From Streptomyces spectabilis (GTDB lineage Bacteria > Actinomycetota > Actinomycetes > Streptomycetales > Streptomycetaceae): 64,000 bases of DNA. A model generated the notes under the pieces. The model did not search any database, was not told the DNA's origin, and saw only the letters and a list, made by a program, of their open reading frames with translations. Below, in pieces: positions 1 to 8,009 of the stretch. The translations under genes were made by a program, and so were the position numbers. The stretch lies in NCBI RefSeq assembly GCF_008704795.1, contig NZ_CP023690.1, positions 8,442,501-8,506,500 of the forward strand, in the 5' to 3' direction. How positions within the stretch are numbered: the first letter of the stretch is position 1; every line of letters starts with the position of its first letter.

Positions 1-309
1 ACCGACACCGGAAAGGTGGACCGCAAGGCGCTGCCGCTGCCGGACGGCGGCGGGGCGCAGTGGGTCGCGCCGCGCGACGAGACCGAGCGGGCGGCCGCGG
101 AGGTGCTCGCCCAGGTCCTCGGCCGGGACCGGATCGGCGTCACCGACGACTTCTTCCGCCTGGGCGGGCACTCGCTGTTGGTCACCCAGGTGGTGCACCG
201 GCTGCGCGCCGCGCTCGGGGTGCAGCTCCCGATGCGGGCGGTCTTCGAAGGTCCGACCGCCGCGGCACTGGCCAAGGAAGCGCGCCGGCTGCGCGAGGAG
301 CGCGGATGA
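1..309 (+). CDS. NRPS C-terminal fragment (end of A domain plus T domain)
   Basis: This is the 3' end of a non-ribosomal peptide synthetase gene whose start lies before the window. The first residues are the A10 end of an adenylation domain (TGKVDRKALPLP). A thiolation (peptidyl carrier) domain follows, with the phosphopantetheine motif DDFFRLGGHSLL. The protein ends right after the T domain (REERG), so it has no terminal condensation, epimerisation or thioesterase domain, and its product must be passed to another protein. The stop codon overlaps the start of the next synthetase (ATG at 306), which implies translational coupling and a shared assembly line. The specificity of the A domain cannot be read here because its core lies outside the window. 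Confidence 0.93.
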   Translation, partial: TDTGKVDRKALPLPDGGGAQWVAPRDETERAAAEVLAQVLGRDRIGVTDDFFRLGGHSLLVTQVVHRLRAALGVQLPMRAVFEGPTAAALAKEARRLREERG

Positions 310-3300
310 AGGAGGGGACGGCGGCGGGGGAGCCGACCGGTCGGCCCGAGCTGTCCTTCGCCCAGGAGCGGCTGTGGTTCCTCGACCAGCTCTCACCGGG
401 GGAGTCCGGCTACCTCACGCCGTTCAGCCGCCGTCTTGACGGCCCGGTGGACGCGGACCTGTTGGAGCGCGCGCTGCGGGCGGTCGCGGAGCGCCATCCG
501 GTGCTGCGGTCACGGATCGACGATGCTTCGGGGACACCGGTTCCCGTGGTCGAGGCGGCCGCGACGGTCCGCCTGGAGCGCGTCGACCTGAGCGGTGCGC
601 CGGACCCGGAGCGCGCCGCCGAGGCCGCCGTGGCGACGATGCTGAACACGCCCATGGACCTGACGGCGGCGCCGTGGCTGCGGGCCGCGCTGTTCACACT
701 GGGCGAGGGCAGCGCCCTCTTCCACGTCCAGGTGCACCACATCGCCTTCGACGGGATCTCCCGGGGCCTGTTCGAGCGGGAGCTGTCGGCGCAGTACCGG
801 GCCCTGGCGGGGGGCCGCCCGGCACTGGAGCCCCCGCCAGGGCAGGACTACGCCGCCCACGCGGCCCGGCAGCGGGCGGCGCTCGGACCCGCCGAGCGCG
901 AGGAGTTGCTGGCCCAGTGGCGCACCGCCCTGGACGGCGCGCCGCACGTGCTCGAGCTGCCCTCGGACCGCCCGCGCCCGGCCAGGCCGGGCCCGCGGGC
1001 GGGGCGGGTGGACTTCGTGGTCCCCGAAGAGGTCACCGCCGCCCTGCACCGCGTCGCGCAAGCGCGACGGACGACCCTGTTCTGTGTCGGCCTGGCCGCC
1101 TACCAGCATCTGCTCGGCCGGTACGCGGATGCCCGGGACGTGCTGGTGGGGGTGCCGTTCGCGGGCCGCGAGGACCCGGAGACGGAGCAGATCATCGGGT
1201 TCTTCACGCACTCCGTGCCGCTGCGCGGGGAGTTGGCCGGGTCACCGTCGCTCGACGCACTGACCCGGCAGGCGCGGGACCGGGTGCTCGAGGCGATGGA
1301 CCTCCAGGAACTGCCGCTTGAGCAGCTCGTGGACGGGCTCGGCGTGACCCGCGAGGCCAACCGCAATCCGCTGTTCCAGCACTGGTTCGACCTGGCGGAC
1401 CCGCAGTGGGACCGGCCTGCGCTGATCCTGCCCGGCGTTCGGATCCGGCCGGTCCCGGTCACCGAGACCACCACCCGCTTCGACACCGAACTGCATCTGC
1501 GTCCCGCGGGAGCGGGTCTGGCGGGACGGCTCCTGTACTCGGCGGAGCTGTTCGACGAGGAGACGGCCGCGGGCCTTGCCGGACACTATGCCGCGCTGCT
1601 CGCCGCGGCGGCCGCGGAGCCGGGGCGACCCCTCGACTCGATCCCGCTCACCGGGGCGGACGAGAGCGCGCGACTGATCGACCTGGGCACCGGGCCTGCC
1701 GTGCGGCGCGGCCCGGCGACGGTGGACGCGTACGTGGAGCGCACGGTGGCCCGCGTTCCGGACGAGGTGGCCGTCCGCTCCGGCGAACGGCGGCTGACCT
1801 ACCGTCAGCTCGACGAGCGGTCACGGCGGATCGCCCGGGCGCTGCGGGAGCACGGGGCCGGGCCCGAGCAGGTGGTCGCGGTCTGTCTGCCGCGCGGGCC
1901 CGAGCTGGTCTGCGCCCTGCTGGGCGTCGTGCGGTCGGGGGCGGCCTACGTGCCGGTGGATCCGGAGCTTCCGGCCGAGCGGATCGCGTACCTGCTGCGC
2001 GATTCCGGCGCGATGGCGGTGCTCGGGGACGCCGGGGCCGAGAGCCTCACCGAGGTGACCGGGCACCCCCTGGTGCGCGTCGACCACTTCGTGGACGGCG
2101 ACGGCCCGCACGGCGGGGCGGCGCCGTCGGCGACCGGGACCGGGGCACAGGACCTGCCGACGGCGCTGGATCCCGACCGCCTGCTGTACGTCGTCTACAC
2201 CTCCGGCTCGACCGGGCTGCCCAAGGGTGTCGGTGTCACCCACCGCTCCTTCACCCGGCTCCTCGACTGGCATCTCGACCGCTACCCCGTGGCGTCGGGA
2301 GCGGCCACGGCGCAGACGGCCGGAGTCTCCTTCGACGCCGCGGCCTGGGAGATCTGGCCGGCCCTTGCGGGCGGTTCGCGCCTCGAGGTGTGCTCGGCGG
2401 ACGAGGTGCGCACCCCGTCGCGCCTGCTCGCGCGCCTGGAGGAGGCGGGCGCGGAGTCGGCTTTCGCGCCCACCGCGTTGGCGGAACTGCTGATCCGCGA
2501 GCCGCTCGGGCAGCGGACCGCGCTGCGGCGGCTGCTGACCGGTGGGGATGTGTTCCGGCCGCGTGCCGGGGACGCGCCGGGGGTCGCTGTGGTCAACCAC
2601 TACGGCCCGACGGAGAACACCGTCGTCGCCACCGCCACCGACGCGCTCACCCGTCCCTGGCCGGGCCGCTCCATCGGTCGGCCGATCGCCGGGGTGCGGG
2701 CCTACGTGCTCGATGACCGGCTGCACCTGGTGCCCCGTGGAGTGCGCGGCGAGCTGTGGCTCGGCGGGGCCCTGGTGTCACGCGGCTACCTGGGGCGGCC
2801 CGGCCTCACCGCCGAGCGGTTCGTCCCGGATCCGTTCGCCGCGGAGCCGGGGGCGCGGATGTACCGCACCGGGGACCTGGTGCGGTGGTCGGCCGACGGC
2901 TCGCTGGAGTTCCGGGGCCGGGCGGACGGGCAGTTGAAGATCAGCGGTTACCGGGTGGAACCGGCCGAGGTCGAGGTGGTGCTGCTGCGCTGCCCGGGCG
3001 TGCGGGAGGTGGTCGTGACCGCGGCCGCGGGCCCCGACGGAACCCCGATGCTCGTAGCCCACCTGGTGTGCGACGCTCCCGGCCCGAGCGACGCGGAGCT
3101 GCGCTCCCAGCTGCGCCGCCAGGTGCCCTCGTACCTGGTGCCGTCGGTCTTCGTCCGGCTCGACGCGCTGCCGCTGACCGTCACGGGCAAGATCGACCGC
3201 CATGCGCTGCCCGCGCCCTCGGAGGGGGCCCGCGCGGCGGTGGCCCCGCGGACCCCGGCCGAGTCGGCGGTGCACGCCCTGTGGCTGGAGGTGCTGCCCG

Positions 3301-3527
3301 GACGCGCGCCCGGGGTCGAGGACGACTTCTTCGCCGCGGGCGGCACCTCGCTGTCGGCGGCCCGGCTCTCGGTACGGGTCCGGGAGGTCTTCGCGATCGA
3401 CTTCCCGGTACGTGCGGTATTCGATTTCCGTACCGTCACCGAACAGTGCGTCGCCATCGAAGAACTCGTACTCGAATCCATTTCCACCATGTCCGAGAGT
3501 GAAATAGCCGAAGCGCTGAATCACTGA
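306..3527 (+). CDS. NRPS module C-A-T
   Basis: A 1073-residue single-module synthetase. A condensation domain comes first (HHIAFDG active-site motif near residue 144). An adenylation domain starts near residue 472, with the A3 loop YTSGSTGLPKG near 627, NHYGPTE near 764, YRTGD and the A8 region GRADGQLKISGYRVEP near 877. A T domain follows (DDFFAAGGTSLS near 1005-1016). Aligning by eye to the GrsA pocket gives the ten-residue code D-A-W-A-L-G-H-V-V-K. It suggests a hydrophobic side chain and partly resembles leucine codes, but this is a weak prediction. The C-terminal tail after the T domain (EELVLESISTMSESEIAEALNH, about 22 residues at the end) looks like a docking tail. I start at ATG 306, which overlaps the upstream stop. 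The frame is open further upstream, but that stretch is out of frame with the real preceding gene. Confidence 0.95.
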   Translation: MKEGTAAGEPTGRPELSFAQERLWFLDQLSPGESGYLTPFSRRLDGPVDADLLERALRAVAERHPVLRSRIDDASGTPVPVVEAAATVRLERVDLSGAPDPERAAEAAVATMLNTPMDLTAAPWLRAALFTLGEGSALFHVQVHHIAFDGISRGLFERELSAQYRALAGGRPALEPPPGQDYAAHAARQRAALGPAEREELLAQWRTALDGAPHVLELPSDRPRPARPGPRAGRVDFVVPEEVTAALHRVAQARRTTLFCVGLAAYQHLLGRYADARDVLVGVPFAGREDPETEQIIGFFTHSVPLRGELAGSPSLDALTRQARDRVLEAMDLQELPLEQLVDGLGVTREANRNPLFQHWFDLADPQWDRPALILPGVRIRPVPVTETTTRFDTELHLRPAGAGLAGRLLYSAELFDEETAAGLAGHYAALLAAAAAEPGRPLDSIPLTGADESARLIDLGTGPAVRRGPATVDAYVERTVARVPDEVAVRSGERRLTYRQLDERSRRIARALREHGAGPEQVVAVCLPRGPELVCALLGVVRSGAAYVPVDPELPAERIAYLLRDSGAMAVLGDAGAESLTEVTGHPLVRVDHFVDGDGPHGGAAPSATGTGAQDLPTALDPDRLLYVVYTSGSTGLPKGVGVTHRSFTRLLDWHLDRYPVASGAATAQTAGVSFDAAAWEIWPALAGGSRLEVCSADEVRTPSRLLARLEEAGAESAFAPTALAELLIREPLGQRTALRRLLTGGDVFRPRAGDAPGVAVVNHYGPTENTVVATATDALTRPWPGRSIGRPIAGVRAYVLDDRLHLVPRGVRGELWLGGALVSRGYLGRPGLTAERFVPDPFAAEPGARMYRTGDLVRWSADGSLEFRGRADGQLKISGYRVEPAEVEVVLLRCPGVREVVVTAAAGPDGTPMLVAHLVCDAPGPSDAELRSQLRRQVPSYLVPSVFVRLDALPLTVTGKIDRHALPAPSEGARAAVAPRTPAESAVHALWLEVLPGRAPGVEDDFFAAGGTSLSAARLSVRVREVFAIDFPVRAVFDFRTVTEQCVAIEELVLESISTMSESEIAEALNH

Positions 3528-3541
3528 CGCGCCCACCGAAA

Positions 3542-3575
3542 GATACCGCCGCGACCTGATGGTCGCGGCGGTATC
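3542..3575. terminator. Bidirectional hairpin terminator between convergent genes
   Basis: A perfect 15-bp inverted repeat (GATACCGCCGCGACC and its reverse complement) with a 4-base loop TGAT. It lies 14 bp after the stop of the C-A-T synthetase and 39 bp from the stop of the convergent MbtH-like gene, so it can serve both transcripts. Confidence 0.85.
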
Positions 3576-3614
3576 GAGAGTGCTCGGGAAACTTCTCAGG
3601 AATTCTGAACGCCC

Positions 3615-3818
3615 TCAGGCCGATGCCTCGGCATACTTCTTCCGTACGCTCAGCGGGGTGATGTCGGTCCAGGTCCGCTCGATGTGAGCCAGGCATTCCG
3701 CTCTGCTGCCGGAGACTCCGACAGGGCTCCAGCCTGCGGGTATGTCCATCTCGGAGTCCCAGATCGAGTACTGTTCCTCGTGATTGACAACAATCTGATA
3801 GACGCGGTCGTCGGTCAT
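3615..3818 (-). CDS. MbtH-like NRPS accessory protein
   Basis: A 67-residue protein of the usual MbtH length. These small proteins bind adenylation domains of NRPSs and help them fold and work. The family signature is visible: N-x-E-x-Q-x-S-x-W (NHEEQYSIW), PAGW, and CLxxIxxxWTD (CLAHIERTWTD). The residue after the first signature Trp is Asp, where most members have Pro (S-[LI]-W-P). The gene runs opposite to the synthetase genes on both sides, so it has its own promoter in the 3819-3976 gap and is not co-translated with its likely partners. It could serve the C-A-T protein or A domains elsewhere. The family assignment is firm; the partner is inferred. Confidence 0.92.
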   Translation of the reverse strand: MTDDRVYQIVVNHEEQYSIWDSEMDIPAGWSPVGVSGSRAECLAHIERTWTDITPLSVRKKYAEASA

Positions 3819-3976
3819 TCAGGAGCCTCCAGAACAAGTTGTGCAGAGCTCTTACCGGCGGTGCAGCCTACTTATCCCGGGGATCAATTGTCGAGGGTTT
3901 TGAAATCCCTTGTGCTCCGCGTTCCGGCCGAGTACCGTCCCGATTGCCGGACCATCGATCAAGACTGGAGTCGAAT

Positions 3977-5461
3977 GTGACGGGCAACCTTTCGGACGCC
4001 GCCCGCAGGCTTATGGAGCGGCGGCTCGCCGGCCTTTCGGCGCCGGTGGGCAAGGAGCGGGACCCGCGCCCCGAGCGTCCGCCGCTCGCACCGGCCCAGC
4101 GCCGACTGTGGTTCATCCACCAGCTCACCCAGGGCAGCCTGGCCTACAACGTGCCGACCGCCTACCGGCTGCGCGGCCCGCTGGACACCGAGGCGCTGGA
4201 GCGCGCCGTCCACCTGGTGGTGCGGCGGCACGAGGTGCTGCGCACCTGCTATCCGGCCGACGAGCAGGGCGAGCCGTTCCAGCGCGTCCTGGACACCGAC
4301 GCCGGCCCGCGGACGCCGGTGGCACGGCACGACCTCACCTCGGCCGCCGACCCGGTCGCCGAGGCCCTGCGGATCGCCGGCAGCGAAGCCGACCACCGGT
4401 TCCGCCTCGACGCGGAAGGTCCGCTGCGGCTGTGGCTGGCCACGCTGGGGCCGGACGACCACGTGCTGGGGATCGTGGTGCACCACATCGCCTTCGACCG
4501 GGAGTCCTTGGCCGTCCTGGCCGGTGAGCTCTCCGCGGCCTACCGGGCCGAGGCCGCCGCCGGCACCCCCGAACTGCCCCCGCTCGACGCCCAGTACGCC
4601 GACTTCGCCCTGTGGCAGAGCGGCCTGACCGGCACGCAGGAGTACGAGAAGGAACTCGGCTACTGGCGCGAGACCCTGGGCCGCCTGGCGCCCGTACTGG
4701 AGCTGCCCGCCGATCACCAGCGGCCGAAGGAACCGACCTACCGGGCCGGCGAGGCGGCGATCCACATCGACGCCGAGACCGCCGAACGGCTGCGGGCCCT
4801 GTCCACTGAGCGCGGCGCCTCCCTGTTCATGACGTGCCTCGCAGCCTTCCAGGGCCTGCTGTCGCGCTACACCGCGGAGACCGCCCTCGCGGTCGGCTGC
4901 CCGGTCAACGGCCGGGCGAAGGTGGCGTACGAGGGGCTCATCGGGTTCTTCGCCAACTCCCTGCCGATCGGCGTCCACCTCGACGACGACCCGGCGTTCG
5001 CCGCCATGGTGGACCGGGCGCGCGAGTCGCTCCTTTCGGCGCACGCACACCAGAACGTGCCGTTCGACCGGATCGTGCGGGAGCTGTCGCCCGTACGCGA
5101 CCTCAGCCGCAACCCGCTGGTCCAGGTCTGGTTCGACCTGGACGCGGGCGACACCGGCACGGCGGCCGACCTCCTGGCCCTGCCCGGGGTGCGGAGCGAG
5201 TACTTCACCGAGGGACGGGTGCGGACCCGGTTCGACGCCGAAATGCACCTGGGCGAGCGCGCCGACGGGACGATCACCGGCCGACTGCTGTACGCACAGG
5301 ACCTGTTCGCGGCCGAGACGGCGAACGGGCTCTGCGAGCACTACGCGAACTTCCTGGCGGCGGTGGCCGCCGACCCGGGGCTGCGGCTTTCGCGCGTGCC
5401 GCTCTTCTCCGCGCGCCAGCGGTCCACCCTGCTGGACGACTGGAGCGTGGGCAGCGGTTGA
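3977..5461 (+). CDS. Stand-alone NRPS condensation domain protein
   Basis: A 494-residue protein consisting only of a condensation domain. The N-terminal motif is LAPAQRRLWFIHQL. The active-site motif reads HHIAFDR (residues 169-175), so both catalytic-motif His and the Asp are present but the usual final Gly is Arg. Later core motifs such as GFFANSLPI and HQNVPFDRIVREL are present. No A or T domain follows; the protein stops at WSVGSG. I chose GTG 3977 because GGAG stands six bases upstream and because the residues before it, read from an upstream ATG at 3839, look non-coding. A free C domain usually joins aminoacyl or peptidyl groups held on carrier proteins in trans, or releases the product onto a soluble amine. 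Context fits a dissociated assembly line. Confidence 0.9.
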   Translation: MTGNLSDAARRLMERRLAGLSAPVGKERDPRPERPPLAPAQRRLWFIHQLTQGSLAYNVPTAYRLRGPLDTEALERAVHLVVRRHEVLRTCYPADEQGEPFQRVLDTDAGPRTPVARHDLTSAADPVAEALRIAGSEADHRFRLDAEGPLRLWLATLGPDDHVLGIVVHHIAFDRESLAVLAGELSAAYRAEAAAGTPELPPLDAQYADFALWQSGLTGTQEYEKELGYWRETLGRLAPVLELPADHQRPKEPTYRAGEAAIHIDAETAERLRALSTERGASLFMTCLAAFQGLLSRYTAETALAVGCPVNGRAKVAYEGLIGFFANSLPIGVHLDDDPAFAAMVDRARESLLSAHAHQNVPFDRIVRELSPVRDLSRNPLVQVWFDLDAGDTGTAADLLALPGVRSEYFTEGRVRTRFDAEMHLGERADGTITGRLLYAQDLFAAETANGLCEHYANFLAAVAADPGLRLSRVPLFSARQRSTLLDDWSVGSG

Positions 5462-5644
5462 CGGGCCGCCGGGCGGCACGGGCGGCGAGCGGAGCCGCTC
5501 GGCCAGGAACAGGCCGTACGGCCCGCGCGGACCGTGCCGCCGCGGCCTGACCGCCCGACCAGCACACCGAGACGCCACCTCGCCGCCGCGCTCGCGCACC
5601 ACAGACGACCGGGCCAAGACCATCCGCCGAGAGGGAAACCGCCG

Positions 5645-6409
5645 ATGACGACCGCCGACGCTCTGCTGCCCTTCTGGGACGACCGACTGCCAGGCGCCCG
5701 AGCCACCATGTTCTGCCTGCCGCACTCGGGCGGGGGCGCCTCGGCCTACCGGGAGTGGGTCAGGGCCTCCACCACCCTCGACGTCCAGCCCGTCCAACTG
5801 CCGGGGCGCGAGCAGCTGATCGACACGCCCGGCATCGAAAGCATGCCTGAGCTCGCCTCCCTGATCGGCGGGCTGATGGTCGAGAGGGCCCCGCAGCGCT
5901 TCGTGCTCTTCGGACACAGCATGGGCGGCGCGATCGCGGCCGAGGTGGCGGCCTGGCTGGAGCGCGGCGGGCATTCCGTGCCCGCGCTCCTGGTCGTCTC
6001 GGCCCGCCCGCCGGTGAACCAGGCCCGGCCCGGGCCCGGCGAGAGCGAGGACGAGTGGCTCCTGCGGCGCGTCCTCGCCATGGGCGGAACTCCGGCCGAA
6101 GTCCTTGAGGAGCCCGAACTGCGCGAGCTGATCCTCGGGACGTTCCGCGCCGACACGCGCCTGCTGCAGGACTACGTGCCGCGGTTCGGCCGCCTGTCCC
6201 TGCCGCTGCTCGCCCTGGGCGGCACCGAGGACGACGTGACCGAGTCCCGCCTCGCCGCCTGGCAGGACCACTTCACCGCGCCGATCCGCATCCGCATGTA
6301 CCCGGGCGGTCACTTCTATCTGCGCCGGCACCGCGACGCCGTCCTGGCCGCCGTGGAAGAGGCCCTCACCGACACCCCGGCAGGAAAGGAGACGCTCCAT
6401 GACGCCTGA
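5645..6409 (+). CDS. Type II thioesterase
   Basis: A 254-residue alpha/beta hydrolase of the external thioesterase family, which clears wrongly loaded or stalled acyl groups from carrier proteins. Visible features are the N-terminal LPHSGGGASAY, the nucleophile motif GHSMG (Ser92), the region GGTEDDV with the likely catalytic Asp, and GGHFYL with the catalytic His (His223). The start at ATG 5645 follows a GAGAGGG ribosome site. The 3' end overlaps the next NRPS gene by 11 bases, so the two are probably translationally coupled. The 180-bp gap upstream holds no gene. Confidence 0.93.
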   Translation: MTTADALLPFWDDRLPGARATMFCLPHSGGGASAYREWVRASTTLDVQPVQLPGREQLIDTPGIESMPELASLIGGLMVERAPQRFVLFGHSMGGAIAAEVAAWLERGGHSVPALLVVSARPPVNQARPGPGESEDEWLLRRVLAMGGTPAEVLEEPELRELILGTFRADTRLLQDYVPRFGRLSLPLLALGGTEDDVTESRLAAWQDHFTAPIRIRMYPGGHFYLRRHRDAVLAAVEEALTDTPAGKETLHDA

Positions 6410-8009
6410 GCCGACGGCCCACGCGCTCCTCACGATCTTTCAGGAGGAGATCGGGTCCGACCAGATCGGGCCGGACGACGACTTCTACGCGGTCGGCGGG
6501 GACTCCCTCATCGCCGTGCGGGTGGTCACGCGCGCGACCGAGCAGGGCATGCCGCTGCGCCTGATCGACCTGCTGATGAACCCGACGGTGGACGAACTCG
6601 TGGACCACCTGCGCGCCGCGGCCACCGACGGCGCGGACCCGCGGGAGGCGGCGGCCGCCCCGGCTTACCCGGGCGACTCCCTGGTGGAACCCGAGGACCG
6701 GGCGGCCCTGCCCGCGGGCGCACTGGACGCGCTGCCCGCCTCGGCGCTCCAGACCGGTCTGATCTTCCAGTGCGAGATGGCCGAGGACCCGAGCCTCTAC
6801 CACGACCTGATCGGGCTGCGCGTGACGGCGCCCTACGACGAGGACCTCTTCCGGTCGGCCCTGCGCGAGCTGATGGACCGGCACCCCGCGCTGCGCAGCT
6901 CCTTCGATCTGGGCAGCTACTCGGAGTCCCTGCAGGTGTTCTGGGGCGACGTGGCCGAGCCACTGGAGAGCGAGCGCGTGGGCACGGCCGCCGAGGCCGA
7001 CGCGGCCGTGTCCGCCTGGCGCGACAAACAGCTCTCCACCACCCTGGACTGGGAACAGGCGCCCCTGTTCCGCTGCCATGTGGCCGCCGGTCCCGGCGAC
7101 ACCTTCCGGGTGACCGTGGCCATGCACCATGCGATCATGGACGGCTGGAGCTTCGCCACCGTCGTCGTCGACCTGCTCACCCTCTACGACGCCCACCTGT
7201 CCGGCACCGACCACGGACTGCCGGAGCCGCCCGCGGCCGCGGCCGCCGAGTTCGTCCGCCTCGAGCGGGCCGCCGTGGACTCCCCGGAAGCCGCCGCGTT
7301 CTGGCGCGCCCAGTGCGATGCGCCGCCGCTGGTGGACCGGGAGCGGTACGGCCGTTCGGCCAACGCCTCCGAGCGGCGGGCCACGGCACTGCCCGCCGGC
7401 CTCTTCGCCGACCTGCGCGCCGGGGCCGCGGAGGCACGGGTCCCGCTGAAGAGCCTGCTCCTCGCGGTGCACTGCTGGGCCCTGGGCCGGATGGCGGGCC
7501 GCGCCACCGACGTGGTCACCGGCGTGGTGGTCAACGGGCGCCCCGAGCTGCCGGACGCCGACCGGGTCGTCGGGCTCTTCCTCAACACCGTTCCGCTGCG
7601 CCTGCCGTCCCTGTCCGGCACCTGGGCCGAACTGGCCCGGACGCTGTGGGAGACGGAGACCGCCGCCGCGCCCCACCAGCGCCATCCCCTCGCGCTGATC
7701 GAGGAGAGCGCCGGGCGGCGGTCCTTCGACGTGGCCTTCAACTTCACCGACTTCCACGTCTACCGCCGCGTGTCCCGACTCACCGCCCTCACCGCCGACG
7801 GATGGTGGGACCGGGACAAGGCCAGCCACCCGATGTCCTGTGACTTCACCCTCGACTACCCCGGTTTCGGCAGCGGCCTCCTCCTCTCCTTCGACCCGCA
7901 CCTGGTGACCGAGGAACAGGTGGAGAGGTACGAGGCACTGACCGTCGACGGCCTGCGCGCCGCGGCCCGGGACGTGCACGCGGCCGGGACGGAGCCTCAC
8001 GATGGGTGA
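6399..8009 (+). CDS. NRPS T-C didomain protein
   Basis: A 536-residue protein with a thiolation domain first (DDFYAVGGDSL, phosphopantetheine Ser36). A linker follows, then a condensation domain with the active-site motif HHAIMDG (residues 243-249) and GLFLNTVPLRL. There is no adenylation domain, so its carrier must be loaded in trans by an A domain elsewhere or receive a chain from another synthetase. The unusual T-C order, together with the free C domain upstream and the overlapping ATP-grasp gene downstream, points to a dissociated, partly non-linear assembly line. It overlaps both neighbours (11 bases before, 8 bases after). Confidence 0.92.
   Translation: MTPEPTAHALLTIFQEEIGSDQIGPDDDFYAVGGDSLIAVRVVTRATEQGMPLRLIDLLMNPTVDELVDHLRAAATDGADPREAAAAPAYPGDSLVEPEDRAALPAGALDALPASALQTGLIFQCEMAEDPSLYHDLIGLRVTAPYDEDLFRSALRELMDRHPALRSSFDLGSYSESLQVFWGDVAEPLESERVGTAAEADAAVSAWRDKQLSTTLDWEQAPLFRCHVAAGPGDTFRVTVAMHHAIMDGWSFATVVVDLLTLYDAHLSGTDHGLPEPPAAAAAEFVRLERAAVDSPEAAAFWRAQCDAPPLVDRERYGRSANASERRATALPAGLFADLRAGAAEARVPLKSLLLAVHCWALGRMAGRATDVVTGVVVNGRPELPDADRVVGLFLNTVPLRLPSLSGTWAELARTLWETETAAAPHQRHPLALIEESAGRRSFDVAFNFTDFHVYRRVSRLTALTADGWWDRDKASHPMSCDFTLDYPGFGSGLLLSFDPHLVTEEQVERYEALTVDGLRAAARDVHAAGTEPHDG

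Noticed and set aside
60..305. N-terminal extension of the C-A-T synthetase
   Set aside because: The frame is open but overlaps the carrier domain of the upstream synthetase in another frame. ATG 306 in an ATGA overlap is a better start.
3959..6433. An 824-codon open frame on the minus strand
   Set aside because: It is antisense to the C domain and thioesterase genes, whose motifs are unmistakable. Long antisense frames are a normal by-product of high-GC codon bias.
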